Of a stretch of DNA of 64,000 nucleotides, positions 52,297 to 61,383 are shown one piece after another; positions within the stretch are counted from its first letter, which is position 1, and every line of letters starts with the position of its first letter. The DNA is from Flavobacteriaceae bacterium. GTDB taxonomy: Bacteria > Bacteroidota > Bacteroidia > Flavobacteriales > Flavobacteriaceae. Where the stretch lies: positions 1 through 64,000 of the forward strand of contig JAKITQ010000013.1 in assembly GCA_021647985.1 (NCBI GenBank), read 5' to 3'. The notes beneath the pieces are model-generated. The model ran no database searches and had not been told where the DNA came from. It worked only from the letters and a program-made list of their open reading frames with translations. The translations under genes and the position numbers were made by a program.

Positions 52297-53868
52297 ATGT
52301 GTATTAATTTATATCGTTTTAATAAGAGTTTGATAACATGTATTTTACTTATATTGTTGCTGAGTTCTTCATCTTTATTTGCGCAACAAAATGACAATTC
52401 TGATATAATTAAACGAACCCAAAACAGTCAACTTAAAATGGACTTCCTATCTATTGGAATGACTGAAAATGAAGATAATTTAGGTTTAGCAGGGTTACAT
52501 TATAATTTATATTTAAATGATTGGGCCTATGCAGGATTAGGAATGTATGGTGCCGTAACTGGAATTCGAGGTGGATTCTTTACTTTAGGTGTAAATGCAG
52601 GAATAAAAAAACATTTATTCTCAAACCTATACCTAGATACAGGAGTACACTTTGGTGGAGGTGGTGGTGCCGGAGCCCCGGATGGTGGAGGTGCATATAT
52701 ATTACCTCATTTTAATTTGGGGTACCAATTTTCGAAATTTTCTATTGAAGCTGGATATAGTTATATCAACTTTTTTGATAATGGAAATATTGAAGGTCAG
52801 CAATTAAATATTGCCCTACAGGTGCCTATTTCATTCGATTATACTTCATTTAATCAAGCAGAAAAAGAAATTGATTTAAATATCAATAATGAAAATTCAA
52901 ATTGGATTCAAGAAAGCAATAAACTTGCAATATTATTCCATTTTAATAATCTTTATTTAATGGGTGACACAAAGAATAAAGATACAGGAGAGTCCTTAAA
53001 AGGCGAGACTGTTAGAACTGTTGGGGTTGAATTAAATTCTTATTTTAAAAGAAATACTTTTCTTTTTATTAAAGCAGATGGAGCTTATCAAGGAATAGAA
53101 GCTGGTTATATGGATATTATTTTAGGATTAGGGCAACAATTTTCCTTTAATAAAGATAGAACAAAAATTTTAGGAAAATTCGGTATTGGTGGTGCCGGAG
53201 GTGGTGGTATAAATACTGGAGGTGGTTTTATTATTTATCCTGAGTTATCCTTGGAACAAAAAATTTATAATAATGTTTTTATTTCTATCAACACAGGTTT
53301 CTTAATGAATCCCAATGCTAATTTTATATCTGAAACATATGGGTTTGGTTTAAAATATTATCTCAATCAAAGTGGGCTAATATCTGCCAACAGTAAAACT
53401 TATACATCTGCTAAATTTAAGGGTTTTGAAATAATTATTGGAGAAGAAGTTTATTTTGATGCAGCTCGAAATAATGCTGATCCCCAAAACATGGCGCAAA
53501 TACAATTACAATTTAATTACTATATCAATAAGAATTTTTACGTATCAGGGCAAACATCTTTTGCTAATTTTGGTAATGCAGGAGCTTATGCTGAAGGAAT
53601 TGCTGGTTTAGGAGTGAGTACATCTTCTCAATTCTTAGAAAGAATTCAATTGTTTGGGCAAGTTCTAACCGGAGCAGCAGGTGGTGGATTTATAGATACT
53701 GGAGAAGGATTAATTGTAAAACCAAGTGCTGGAGCATCTTTTTTGTTTAATAATAAACTAGGACTTAGAGCATCAATAGGCCATGTTATAGCAATTGATG
53801 GTGAATTGAATAGTACTTTTATCAATTTTGGGATTAACTATCGAATTGCAATGCTAAAGGCAAATTAA
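52297..53868 (+). CDS. Putative outer-membrane beta-barrel protein with three glycine-rich modules
   Basis: This 523-residue protein has a signal peptide ending near residue 30 (SSLFAQ). I recognise no named domain. Three segments look alike: FGGGGGAGAPDGGGAYILPH (119-138), GIGGAGGGGINTGGGFIIYP (296-315) and LTGAAGGGFIDTGEGLIVKP (457-476). Each is preceded by alternating hydrophobic strands and followed by a pair of strands (LGYQFSKFSIEAGYSY and similar). The sequence thus appears to be three modules of about 80-165 residues. An outer-membrane barrel is inferred from strand pattern and signal peptide. It converges on the HTH gene. Confidence 0.7.
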   Translation: MCINLYRFNKSLITCILLILLLSSSSLFAQQNDNSDIIKRTQNSQLKMDFLSIGMTENEDNLGLAGLHYNLYLNDWAYAGLGMYGAVTGIRGGFFTLGVNAGIKKHLFSNLYLDTGVHFGGGGGAGAPDGGGAYILPHFNLGYQFSKFSIEAGYSYINFFDNGNIEGQQLNIALQVPISFDYTSFNQAEKEIDLNINNENSNWIQESNKLAILFHFNNLYLMGDTKNKDTGESLKGETVRTVGVELNSYFKRNTFLFIKADGAYQGIEAGYMDIILGLGQQFSFNKDRTKILGKFGIGGAGGGGINTGGGFIIYPELSLEQKIYNNVFISINTGFLMNPNANFISETYGFGLKYYLNQSGLISANSKTYTSAKFKGFEIIIGEEVYFDAARNNADPQNMAQIQLQFNYYINKNFYVSGQTSFANFGNAGAYAEGIAGLGVSTSSQFLERIQLFGQVLTGAAGGGFIDTGEGLIVKPSAGASFLFNNKLGLRASIGHVIAIDGELNSTFINFGINYRIAMLKAN

Positions 53869-53873
53869 TAATT

Positions 53874-54074
53874 CTATTCATCCACGCCCAATTCAAATAT
53901 ATCATTCACTGTTTTATTGAATAGTTTCGACATTTTTAACGCCAAAACTGTAGAAGGAATATATCTACTCTTTTCGATAGAATTTATAGTTTGACGTGAC
54001 ACCCCAATTCTTTTTGCCAATTCTTCTTGAGTGATATCTAAAATTGCTCTTTCAATTTTAATTCTATTTTTCAT
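53874..54074 (-). CDS. Small XRE-family HTH regulator
   Basis: This 66-residue protein is little more than a helix-turn-helix: ILDITQEELAKRIGVSRQTI (about 11-30) and NSIEKSRYIPSTVLALKMSK. It resembles YozG-type regulators. Its ATG overlaps the last base of the four-TM protein gene, forming the common pair of a small membrane protein and a small HTH protein. It may be autoregulatory. Confidence 0.9.
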   Translation of the reverse strand: MKNRIKIERAILDITQEELAKRIGVSRQTINSIEKSRYIPSTVLALKMSKLFNKTVNDIFELGVDE

Positions 54075-54520
54075 TATCTCATTTTCTTTAAATAATTGAA
54101 AAACATCAATTGAATTAACAGCATAAATAACAATACCTCAAATTCGCTTATTGTAGTATAATCAAGTGTATTCGAGTTCTTTACATTTGCAACGATATAA
54201 TTAATAACAGGTTGAAACACTGCATATAAAACACCTATTATAAAAGCAAGTGCATAAGATTGCATTCGCATCAGTTTAATCATTTCGTCTTCTTCCTTAT
54301 CTCTTGCAATAGAAATAACAAGCAGTGATATAAGCAAAATGCTTCTTAATATCGTTCGCATCGAATCTTTGTTAAAATCGAAAAATTTTAATACAGTCAT
54401 CGATAAAAATGACAATATAAAGATCCAAATACCAATCCAAATAAACTTATTTGGCAATTGATAATTCATCATTTTATACAATTGATTTCGTTCACATTCT
54501 AATATATTTCTTAATTTCAT
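54074..54520 (-). CDS. Four-helix membrane protein paired with an HTH regulator
   Basis: This 148-residue protein has four predicted membrane segments: FIWIGIWIFILSFLSMTVLK, ILRSILLISLLVISIA, LAFIIGVLYAVFQPVINYIV and VLLFMLLIQLMFFNYL. No catalytic motif is seen. It overlaps the downstream HTH gene by one base. Such pairs are widespread in Gram-positive bacteria and Bacteroidota. A signalling or stress role is possible but not shown by the sequence. Confidence 0.75.
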   Translation of the reverse strand: MKLRNILECERNQLYKMMNYQLPNKFIWIGIWIFILSFLSMTVLKFFDFNKDSMRTILRSILLISLLVISIARDKEEDEMIKLMRMQSYALAFIIGVLYAVFQPVINYIVANVKNSNTLDYTTISEFEVLLFMLLIQLMFFNYLKKMR

Positions 54521-54627
54521 AATAAAAATATTTAATTAGTATACTTTACTATATGTAAAGATAACTTATCTATATGACAAATATACTTTACATTTAAATA
54601 CAAACCAAATAAATATAGCTTAATTTA

Positions 54628-55389
54628 TTAAATTTCTATCTTTAAGCCATCATAGGCCAAATAAACATGCTCTGGTAGTGACTTCGATACTTCTCTATGA
54701 AGACCTAGTTTATGGCTTATATGTGTTAAATAAGCTTTCTTAGGTTTAATATCTGCAATAAGATCTATGGCCTCTTGTAAATTTAAATGTGTTGGATGCG
54801 AATCTATTCGCAAAGCATTAATAACCAAAACATCTATATCTTTTAGTTTTTCTTTTTCATTTGCAGAAATAAATTTAGCATCAGTAATATATGCAAATTT
54901 GTCAAATCGAAAGCCTAGTATTTTTAATTTTCCATGTTGAATTTCAATAGGTACAATAGTACGCCCACCTAATTCAAATAGCTTATTATCAATAGTATGC
55001 AACTTTACACTTGGTGCACCTAAATATTTGTTTTGGCTAGTAAATATATAATTAAACCTTTCTTTCAAATTTGTAATGACGTCATTTTTAGCGTAAAATG
55101 GAACCTTTCCTTTACTTTGCGAAAAAGGCCGAATATCATCTAAACCTGCCGTGTGATCTGCATGATAATGGGTGAAAATGATACCATCTATATGTTGCAC
55201 TTTAGCTCTAAGCATCTGTTGCCTAAAATCAGGTCCGCAATCGATTACATAAACATATTCATCCCATGCTATTAAAACAGATGAACGCAAACGCTTATCT
55301 TTTATATCGCTTGAAAAACATACTTCATCATTACACCCAATTACTGGTATGCCTTGTGAAGTACCGGTTCCTAAAAAAGTGATTTTCAT
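54628..55389 (-). CDS. MBL-fold metallohydrolase, PhnP-like
   Basis: From the ATG at 55389 this is a 253-residue metallo-beta-lactamase-fold protein. It opens with MKITFLGTGTSQGIPVIGCN, followed by the zinc motif HYHADHTAGLDD and DCGPDFRQQM, with later histidines in HGKLKILG and LTHISHKLGLH. This is the PhnP/lipoate-synthase-associated pattern (cyclic phosphodiesterase-like). The substrate is not known. The frame extends upstream to 55476 through low-complexity sequence, rejected because the family begins at MKITFLGTG. Confidence 0.88.
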   Translation of the reverse strand: MKITFLGTGTSQGIPVIGCNDEVCFSSDIKDKRLRSSVLIAWDEYVYVIDCGPDFRQQMLRAKVQHIDGIIFTHYHADHTAGLDDIRPFSQSKGKVPFYAKNDVITNLKERFNYIFTSQNKYLGAPSVKLHTIDNKLFELGGRTIVPIEIQHGKLKILGFRFDKFAYITDAKFISANEKEKLKDIDVLVINALRIDSHPTHLNLQEAIDLIADIKPKKAYLTHISHKLGLHREVSKSLPEHVYLAYDGLKIEI

Positions 55390-55653
55390 ATTCTTAATTT
55401 TAATCAAATTTAACAATAATAAGCAAATTGTTAAATTCTTTCTTTTAAAAAAGATATTTTTAATAACATGCAACAATATTTTTATTATAATAATTTTTAA
55501 TAAGAAACATATATATCTAATATACTGATATATACTTATCTTTACTTGAATGTATTATTTTATAATATAAATTGAATATTATCTGACAATTATCAGTCTT
55601 TTTAAAATAAACTTCATTTAAATTTACATAACTTCAATTAAAAATATTCAAAA

Positions 55654-56766
55654 ATGAAAATAGGTATTTTAAAAGAAAGTCAAAAAGGTGAAAAGCGTGT
55701 TGCTATTTCGCCAAAAATTGTAAAACAATTAATTGAAAAAGGTTTTGAAATAATTGTAGAAGAAGATGCCGGAAATTCTTCGAAATATAAAAATTCTGAC
55801 TTTGAAAATGCTGGTGCTCTTATTGAAAGAAGAGGTGTTGTTTATAAAGAAGCCAAAATTCTTATTAAAATCAACCCTTTTGATGATGATGGTTTAAAAT
55901 TATTAGACAAAAAACATATTTTGATGTGTCAGTTATTCCACAAATCAAATCCTGAATTAATAAAAAAGATTGCTGCAAAAGGTGCTACCGCATTTTCTAT
56001 GGATGCCATGCCTAGGATTTCTAGAGCACAGGATATGGATGTGTTAAGCTCTCAAAACAATTTGGCCGGTTATAAAGCGGTTATTAAAGGAGCTTATGAA
56101 ATGACAAAAATTTTCCCGCTAATGATGACTGCTGCTGGCACAATAACACCTTCAAGAGTATTGGTTTATGGTGTTGGTGTAGCTGGTTTACAGGCCATAG
56201 CAACGGCAAAAAGACTTGGGGCTATTGTAGAGGCTACCGATATTAGATTAGAAACCAAAGAACAAGTAGAATCTTTAGGAGCCAAATTTATTACGGTAAA
56301 TAATGATGGTGAAAAATTCGAAGGCGGATATGCCAAAGTTGCTTCTAAAGACTATGCTAAAAGACAAAAAGAAGCTGTTAACAAATCACTTTTTAAAGCT
56401 GATTTGGTAATTACAACAGCAATGGTACCTGGTAGAAAATCACCTGTACTTATTACTGAAGATCAGATTGATCAAATGCAAAATGGGGCTGTAATAATTG
56501 ATTTAGCAGCAGCACAAGGAGGTAATTGTGCTTTGAGCAAATTAAATAAAATAGTTGTTAAAAATGGAGTAAAAATAATTGGGACTACTATTGCTCCGGA
56601 AAGTGTATCTACCAATGCCAGTGACCTTTACGCGAAGAACATGTACAATTTTATCATGCATTTAACAGAAAACAATGCATTTAAATGGGATTTTGATGAT
56701 GAAATTACCGATGAAACCTTAATAATACACGAAGGTTTAATAAGAAAAAACGGACTAAAAAAATAG
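55654..56766 (+). CDS. pntAA: NAD(P) transhydrogenase alpha subunit, NAD-binding part
   Basis: This 370-residue protein is the soluble dI domain of proton-translocating transhydrogenase. It starts IGILKESQKGEKRVAISPKI, has the NAD loop VLVYGVGVAGLQAIATAKRLG and the RISRAQDMDVLSSQ segment. It lacks the membrane helices fused to it in E. coli PntA, so the alpha subunit is split. The other part follows three bases later and pntB after that. Confidence 0.93.
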   Translation: MKIGILKESQKGEKRVAISPKIVKQLIEKGFEIIVEEDAGNSSKYKNSDFENAGALIERRGVVYKEAKILIKINPFDDDGLKLLDKKHILMCQLFHKSNPELIKKIAAKGATAFSMDAMPRISRAQDMDVLSSQNNLAGYKAVIKGAYEMTKIFPLMMTAAGTITPSRVLVYGVGVAGLQAIATAKRLGAIVEATDIRLETKEQVESLGAKFITVNNDGEKFEGGYAKVASKDYAKRQKEAVNKSLFKADLVITTAMVPGRKSPVLITEDQIDQMQNGAVIIDLAAAQGGNCALSKLNKIVVKNGVKIIGTTIAPESVSTNASDLYAKNMYNFIMHLTENNAFKWDFDDEITDETLIIHEGLIRKNGLKK

Positions 56767-56769
56767 ATT

Positions 56770-57078
56770 ATGAATGAATTAATTGAATTTATCAGTAATA
56801 ATCTCCAAATAATATACATTGTGATATTAATGGTATTTGTGGGAGTTGAAATAATAGGACATGTACCGGCAGTTTTACACACCCCCCTAATGTCAGGCGC
56901 AAATGCAATTCATGGTGTTGTAATTATCGGTGCCATCTTGGTTATGTTAGGTACGGATCCAAATAATATATTAGCGCTTGCATTAGGCTTTGTAGCCGTA
57001 TTGTTAGGTACCTTAAATGTGGTTGGTGGTTTTGTAGTTACCGACCGTATGTTAGAAATGTTTAAAAAGAAAAAATAA
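56770..57078 (+). CDS. pntAB: NAD(P) transhydrogenase alpha subunit, membrane part
   Basis: This 102-residue protein has three to four membrane helices, including IIYIVILMVFVGVEIIGHVP and LALALGFVAVLLGTLNVVGG, and the conserved TPLMSGANAIHGVVIIGA segment of the proton channel domain. It overlaps the pntB start by one base (TAATG). Confidence 0.93.
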   Translation: MNELIEFISNNLQIIYIVILMVFVGVEIIGHVPAVLHTPLMSGANAIHGVVIIGAILVMLGTDPNNILALALGFVAVLLGTLNVVGGFVVTDRMLEMFKKKK

Positions 57079-58469
57079 TGAAATATATTTTTAGTTTAGA
57101 ACTTATCTATATTTTAGCATCAATATCCTACATATTAGGTTTAAAAATGCTTGGAAATCCTGAAACAGCAAGGAGAGGAAATTTAATTGCAGCTGCTGGT
57201 ATGACATTGGCAATATTTGGTACAATTTTTTTATACCAAGGAGAAGTGCCCATTTTAATATATAGTTTAATTGCTATTGCAATAATAATTGGAACCATTA
57301 TGGGTTGGATTGTTGCTAAAAAAGTTGACATGACCAAAATGCCAGAATTAGTATCTCTATTCAATGGTATGGGAGGAGCCAGTGCTGCATTAATCGGATT
57401 AATTGAATTTCAACATTATATAGGAAATCAATTATCAATTTTAACAATTATTGCTACAATGATTATTGGTAGTGTTTCATTTTCAGGTAGTATGATTGCT
57501 TGGGCAAAACTTAACGGTACACTTAAAAACCCAATTCGTTTACCAAAATATAATATCTTAAACAATGTGCTTTTAATTGCAATTTTAGCGTTTGGAGCTT
57601 ATATTATAATAAGTGGCATTGACAATTCAATTTATGTATACCTCCTATTCTTTGCCGCACTGCTTTACGGAATTTTATTTATTTTACCTATTGGAGGAGC
57701 GGATATGCCTGTAGTGATCTCTTTATTAAATTCCTTTACAGGATTAGCTGCTGCTTTTGGAGGTTTCTTGTATGGCAATATGGTAATGCTTACTGGAGGT
57801 ATTTTAGTAGGATCAGCCGGTACAATCTTAACGCTTGCCATGTGTAAAGCCATGAATAGACCCCTTGCTCATGTTATTTTTGGAGCATTTGGTGAAGACA
57901 ATAATACCGATGCAGTATCCAATACTAAAATGAAAGGTACTGTAAAAGAAGCATCTGCAAGTGATGTTGCTATTTTGATGAATTATTCACAAAAAGTGAT
58001 TATTGTTCCTGGTTATGGTCTAGCAGTTGCACAAGCACAACATGTAATTCATGAATTAGAACAATTATTAACCAGCAAAGGAATTGATGTTAAATACGCT
58101 ATCCATCCTGTTGCAGGAAGAATGCCAGGTCATATGAACGTTTTATTGGCAGAGACCAATGTTGATTATGATAAACTGGTGGAAATGGAAAATATCAATC
58201 CTGAGTTTCAAAGTACCGATGTAGTATTTGTTGTAGGAGCCAATGATGTAGTAAATCCTGCCGCACATAATGATCCTTCTAGTCCGATTTATGGTATGCC
58301 AATTCTCGATGTAGAAAAAGCAAAACATATAATTGTAAATAAGAGAAGTATGAAACCTGGCTATGCAGGTATTGAAAATGAACTCTTCTACAACCAAAAA
58401 ACCTCCATGCTTTTTGGTGATGCTAAAAGTGCGATGACAAAACTACTTAACGAATTAAAAAATATGTAA
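57078..58469 (+). CDS. pntB: NAD(P) transhydrogenase beta subunit
   Basis: This 463-residue protein has an N-terminal membrane domain (about nine helices to residue 270, with MPELVSLFNGMGGASAALIG) and a C-terminal NADP-binding domain (VIIVPGYGLAVAQAQHVIHE, HPVAGRMPGHMNVLLAE, GANDVVNPAA and MPILDVEKAKHIIVNKRSM). The complex uses the proton gradient to make NADPH from NADH. Confidence 0.95.
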   Translation: MKYIFSLELIYILASISYILGLKMLGNPETARRGNLIAAAGMTLAIFGTIFLYQGEVPILIYSLIAIAIIIGTIMGWIVAKKVDMTKMPELVSLFNGMGGASAALIGLIEFQHYIGNQLSILTIIATMIIGSVSFSGSMIAWAKLNGTLKNPIRLPKYNILNNVLLIAILAFGAYIIISGIDNSIYVYLLFFAALLYGILFILPIGGADMPVVISLLNSFTGLAAAFGGFLYGNMVMLTGGILVGSAGTILTLAMCKAMNRPLAHVIFGAFGEDNNTDAVSNTKMKGTVKEASASDVAILMNYSQKVIIVPGYGLAVAQAQHVIHELEQLLTSKGIDVKYAIHPVAGRMPGHMNVLLAETNVDYDKLVEMENINPEFQSTDVVFVVGANDVVNPAAHNDPSSPIYGMPILDVEKAKHIIVNKRSMKPGYAGIENELFYNQKTSMLFGDAKSAMTKLLNELKNM

Positions 58470-58596
58470 GCATCTATTTATTAGGTGCTTATATAATTAA
58501 GATAAGCACTAATTTATTCTATTACCGAACTTTTAAAGTTATTATAAAAATATCGCAAAAATCATATTAAAAATTTATTGATTTCCAAAACTTAAG

Positions 58597-58604
58597 TATA
58601 TTTG
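58597..58604 (+). promoter_or_regulatory. Minus-7 element of the 484-residue protein gene
   Basis: TATATTTG fits TAnnTTTG and lies 17 bases before the start codon. TTG at 58578-58580 is at a rather short 16-base spacing. Confidence 0.55.
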
Positions 58605-58621
58605 TAAAAAAACAAGTTACA

Positions 58622-60076
58622 ATGACTTTATTAAAAGGTGATACGCACTTAGAGCATGCTCTTCCTTTAAAACAAAAGGCCTTACGTATAAATTTAAACC
58701 AACATACTTACGGTACTTTCGCCGAAATTGGTGCTGGACAAGAAACTGTTAGGCATTTTTTTAGAGCTGGTGGGGCTTCTGGAACCATTGCAAAGGCCAT
58801 GTCTGCATATGATAAAGATTTTTCTGACGCCATATATGGCATGGAGGATGATAGAAGATATGTTACCGAAGAGAGACTTAAAAGAATGTTATCACATGAA
58901 ATTGATCTTATGGAAGATCGATTAAGCAGAGATAAACACCCCAATAAAATATTTTTTGCTTATGCAAATACGGTAACCACCATTGATTTTGCAAAAAACT
59001 TTAAAGGTCATGGTTGGGTGGGAATTAAATTTCAATTAGACCCCTTAGAAGATTATAATGAAATTGTATTGCACGTTCGATTTAAACAATCAGACTCGAA
59101 GTTACAACAAGAAACACTGGGTATGCTTGGTGTAAATTTAATTTATGGTGCATTTTATTTGAATGACAAACCCAAAGAACTATTAAAATCATTTTATGAC
59201 AATGTTGATAAAGATACTATAGAAGTTGATATGGTAAATTTTTCAGGCTCAAGGTTTATGTATGTTGACAACCGTTTAATGAGTTTGCATTTGGTAAAAA
59301 ACGGTATGACGGATGCGGTGATGTTTAATCCGGATGGGGTAAATTTATTACCGGCGCAACAGTTGTATAAAAAAAATATTTTAACCCTTAGAGGAAGTTT
59401 TCGCCCTGTTACTAAAGTTAACATGGAAATTTACAAGGAGTCAAAAAAAATGTTTTTGGCAGAAAAAAGAGTAAAAGAAGAAAATACCCAAATTATTTTT
59501 GAGATTACACTTGCAAACTTACGTGCTGAAGGAGAAATAAACGAAAGAGATTTTTTAGATAGGGCCGAATTACTTTGTTCACTCGGACAAACAGTAATGA
59601 TTACAAACTTTCAAGAATATTACAGATTAGTTGATTATTTTTCTGAATTTACTAAAGCCCGAATGGGATTGGCCATGGGAGTTTTCAATTTAATTCAAAT
59701 TTTTGATGAAAAATACTATCGTAATGTTAGTGGTGGTATTTTAGAAGCATTTGGAAAGTTATTCTATAAAGATCTCAAAGTATATCTATATCCTTTAAAA
59801 GATTTAGAAACAGGCGAAGTAATTACCAGTAAAAATTTAAAAGTACATCCTCGAATGAAAGAGTTGTATAAATATTTTAAATTTAATGGAAGGATAAATG
59901 ATATTTCAAATTTTGACCCTAAAATACTGGATATTTTTTCTAGAAAAGTTTTCAATATGATTGCGCAAGGGAAAAGTGGCTGGGAAAAAATGCTGCCAGA
60001 AGGTGTTTCCAAGATCATAAAAGATCAACGACTATTTGGTTATTCAAAAAGAAAACATGAAAGAAAATCTGAATAA
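58622..60076 (+). CDS. Conserved protein of unknown function, 484 residues
   Basis: This 484-residue soluble protein has no signal peptide or membrane segment. Notable parts are a glycine-rich loop GTFAEIGAGQETVRHFFRAG (about 32-51), a GASGTIAKAMSAYDKDFSDA segment, the central FSGSRFMYVDNRLMSLHLV and a repeated ITNFQEYYRLVDYFSEFTKA-like region. I do not recognise a domain. Similar flavobacterial proteins have carried misleading names such as TonB receptor; nothing here supports that. The EIGAGQ loop might bind a nucleotide or cofactor. It is a single gene with its own promoter and terminator. Confidence 0.75.
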   Translation: MTLLKGDTHLEHALPLKQKALRINLNQHTYGTFAEIGAGQETVRHFFRAGGASGTIAKAMSAYDKDFSDAIYGMEDDRRYVTEERLKRMLSHEIDLMEDRLSRDKHPNKIFFAYANTVTTIDFAKNFKGHGWVGIKFQLDPLEDYNEIVLHVRFKQSDSKLQQETLGMLGVNLIYGAFYLNDKPKELLKSFYDNVDKDTIEVDMVNFSGSRFMYVDNRLMSLHLVKNGMTDAVMFNPDGVNLLPAQQLYKKNILTLRGSFRPVTKVNMEIYKESKKMFLAEKRVKEENTQIIFEITLANLRAEGEINERDFLDRAELLCSLGQTVMITNFQEYYRLVDYFSEFTKARMGLAMGVFNLIQIFDEKYYRNVSGGILEAFGKLFYKDLKVYLYPLKDLETGEVITSKNLKVHPRMKELYKYFKFNGRINDISNFDPKILDIFSRKVFNMIAQGKSGWEKMLPEGVSKIIKDQRLFGYSKRKHERKSE

Positions 60077-60109
60077 AAAAAAGATTGGCTTAAAACCAAT
60101 CTTTTTTTT
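60073..60109. terminator. Bidirectional terminator between convergent genes
   Basis: AAAGATTGG pairs with CCAATCTTT across a seven-base loop, flanked by A- and T-runs. The T-run overlaps the last codons of the convergent peroxiredoxin gene. Confidence 0.85.
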
Positions 60110-60569
60110 ATTCTACTGCATCTAAAATTTGACTGGTATGGGCTTTAGTTTTTACCTTGGTAATAATATTTTCGATAAATCCTTTTGCATTGATTATAAA
60201 AGTAGTTCTATGAATACCATCGTATTCTTTTCCCATGAATTTTTTAGGACCCCAAACACCATACGCGTTAATTATGCTCTTTTCTTCATCGGCCAATAAA
60301 TTATAGGGTAATTCATTTTTCACACAAAAATTTAATTGTCGTTTTTCAGAATCGGCACTGACCCCAATTATTTCATATCCTTTTTTAACAAAATTATTAT
60401 AGTTTTCGCTTAAATTACGAGCTTCTATGGTACACCCTGGAGTACTTGCTTTTGGGTAAAAAAACAAAACTACTTTTAAACCCATATAATCTTTTAACTT
60501 TATTAATGTACCTTTTTGATTTTTTACTTCAAATTCTGGTGCCTTATCCCCTACTTTTAGTGATATCAT
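60108..60569 (-). CDS. bcp: Thioredoxin-dependent peroxiredoxin (PrxQ/BCP)
   Basis: This 153-residue peroxiredoxin has peroxidatic C46 in ASTPGCTIEA. The resolving cysteine found five residues later in E. coli BCP is absent (arginine at 51). C82 in LNFCVKNELP is at the position of the alpha-3 type atypical two-cysteine PrxQ. It reduces hydrogen peroxide and organic hydroperoxides in the cytoplasm. It is divergent from nth. Confidence 0.93.
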   Translation of the reverse strand: MISLKVGDKAPEFEVKNQKGTLIKLKDYMGLKVVLFFYPKASTPGCTIEARNLSENYNNFVKKGYEIIGVSADSEKRQLNFCVKNELPYNLLADEEKSIINAYGVWGPKKFMGKEYDGIHRTTFIINAKGFIENIITKVKTKAHTSQILDAVE

Positions 60570-60665
60570 CTATTTTCGCTTTATAAATCGAAAGTTAATC
60601 AGTTAAATTAAGAAATAAAACTATTTGAGATTTTATTTAAATCCATTTTATAAACTTTGTATTTT

Positions 60666-60673
60666 TACATTTG
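60666..60673 (+). promoter_or_regulatory. Minus-7 element of nth
   Basis: TACATTTG fits TAnnTTTG and lies 22 bases before the preferred nth ATG. This supports 60696 over the upstream in-frame ATG at 60657, which would precede the promoter element. Confidence 0.5.
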
Positions 60674-60695
60674 CAATGTTACCATTATATTTAAG

Positions 60696-61358
60696 ATGAA
60701 TAAAAAAGAAAAAGTACAATATGTTATAAATACCTTACAAAATTTATACCCAACCACCCCTATTCCTTTAGCACATAAAGATCCTTACACTTTATTAATT
60801 GCAGTATTGCTTTCGGCCCAAAGTACAGATGCCAGAGTTAATATAATTACGCCTTTGCTTTTTAAAAAAGCCGATAATCCTTATGATATGATTAAGCTTT
60901 CTGTACCTGAAATAAAAGAAATAATCAAACCTGTAGGACTTTCTCCTATGAAATCAAAAGGTATTTATGGATTGTCAAAAATATTAATAGATAAACATCA
61001 TGGCAAAGTACCCAAAAACTATGCAGATTTAGAAGAACTACCTGCTGTTGGCCATAAAACTGCAGCTGTAGTTATGAGCCAGGCTTTTGGAATTCCTGCT
61101 TTTCCGGTAGATACACATATTCATAGATTGATGTATCGATGGAATTTAAGTTCTGGTAAAAATGTAGTAAAAACAGAAAAAGATGCAAAGAGATTGTTTC
61201 CTAAAAAATTATGGAACAGTTTACATTTACAAATTATATATTATGGAAGAGAGTATTCTCCTGCTAGGGCTTGGAAAATAGAAAAGGATATTATTACCAA
61301 AACAATTGGTAGAAAAAGTGTGCTAAATTTATTTATTAAACATAAAAAAAGCTCTTAA
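60696..61358 (+). CDS. nth: Endonuclease III without the iron-sulfur cluster
   Basis: From the ATG at 60696 this is a 220-residue HhH-GPD glycosylase/AP lyase. Catalytic residues align with the E. coli enzyme: K121 in LPAVGHKTAAVV and D139 in VDTHIHRL. LLSAQSTDARVN is also typical. The four C-terminal cysteines that bind [4Fe-4S] (C-x6-C-x2-C-x5-C) are missing. The region after YYGREY instead reads SPARAWKIEKDI and contains no cysteine. It should remove oxidised pyrimidines in base-excision repair. The stop codon lies inside the terminator stem. Confidence 0.93.
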   Translation: MNKKEKVQYVINTLQNLYPTTPIPLAHKDPYTLLIAVLLSAQSTDARVNIITPLLFKKADNPYDMIKLSVPEIKEIIKPVGLSPMKSKGIYGLSKILIDKHHGKVPKNYADLEELPAVGHKTAAVVMSQAFGIPAFPVDTHIHRLMYRWNLSSGKNVVKTEKDAKRLFPKKLWNSLHLQIIYYGREYSPARAWKIEKDIITKTIGRKSVLNLFIKHKKSS

Positions 61359-61380
61359 TACGTTTATTAAGAGCTTTTTC
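61345..61380. terminator. Bidirectional terminator
   Basis: AAAAGCTCTTAAT pairs perfectly with ATTAAGAGCTTTT over a six-base loop, with A- and T-runs on both sides. It serves nth and the convergent small ORF/ECF sigma unit. Confidence 0.9.
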
Positions 61381-61383
61381 CGA

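Noticed and set aside
53874-54520. Toxin-antitoxin system made of the HTH and four-TM proteins
   Set aside because: The membrane protein is a four-helix protein of a widespread regulator-linked type, with no toxin signature; I keep it as a membrane protein/HTH pair.
58622-60076. TonB-dependent receptor, a name seen for similar proteins
   Set aside because: There is no signal peptide, plug motif or barrel strand pattern; the protein looks soluble.
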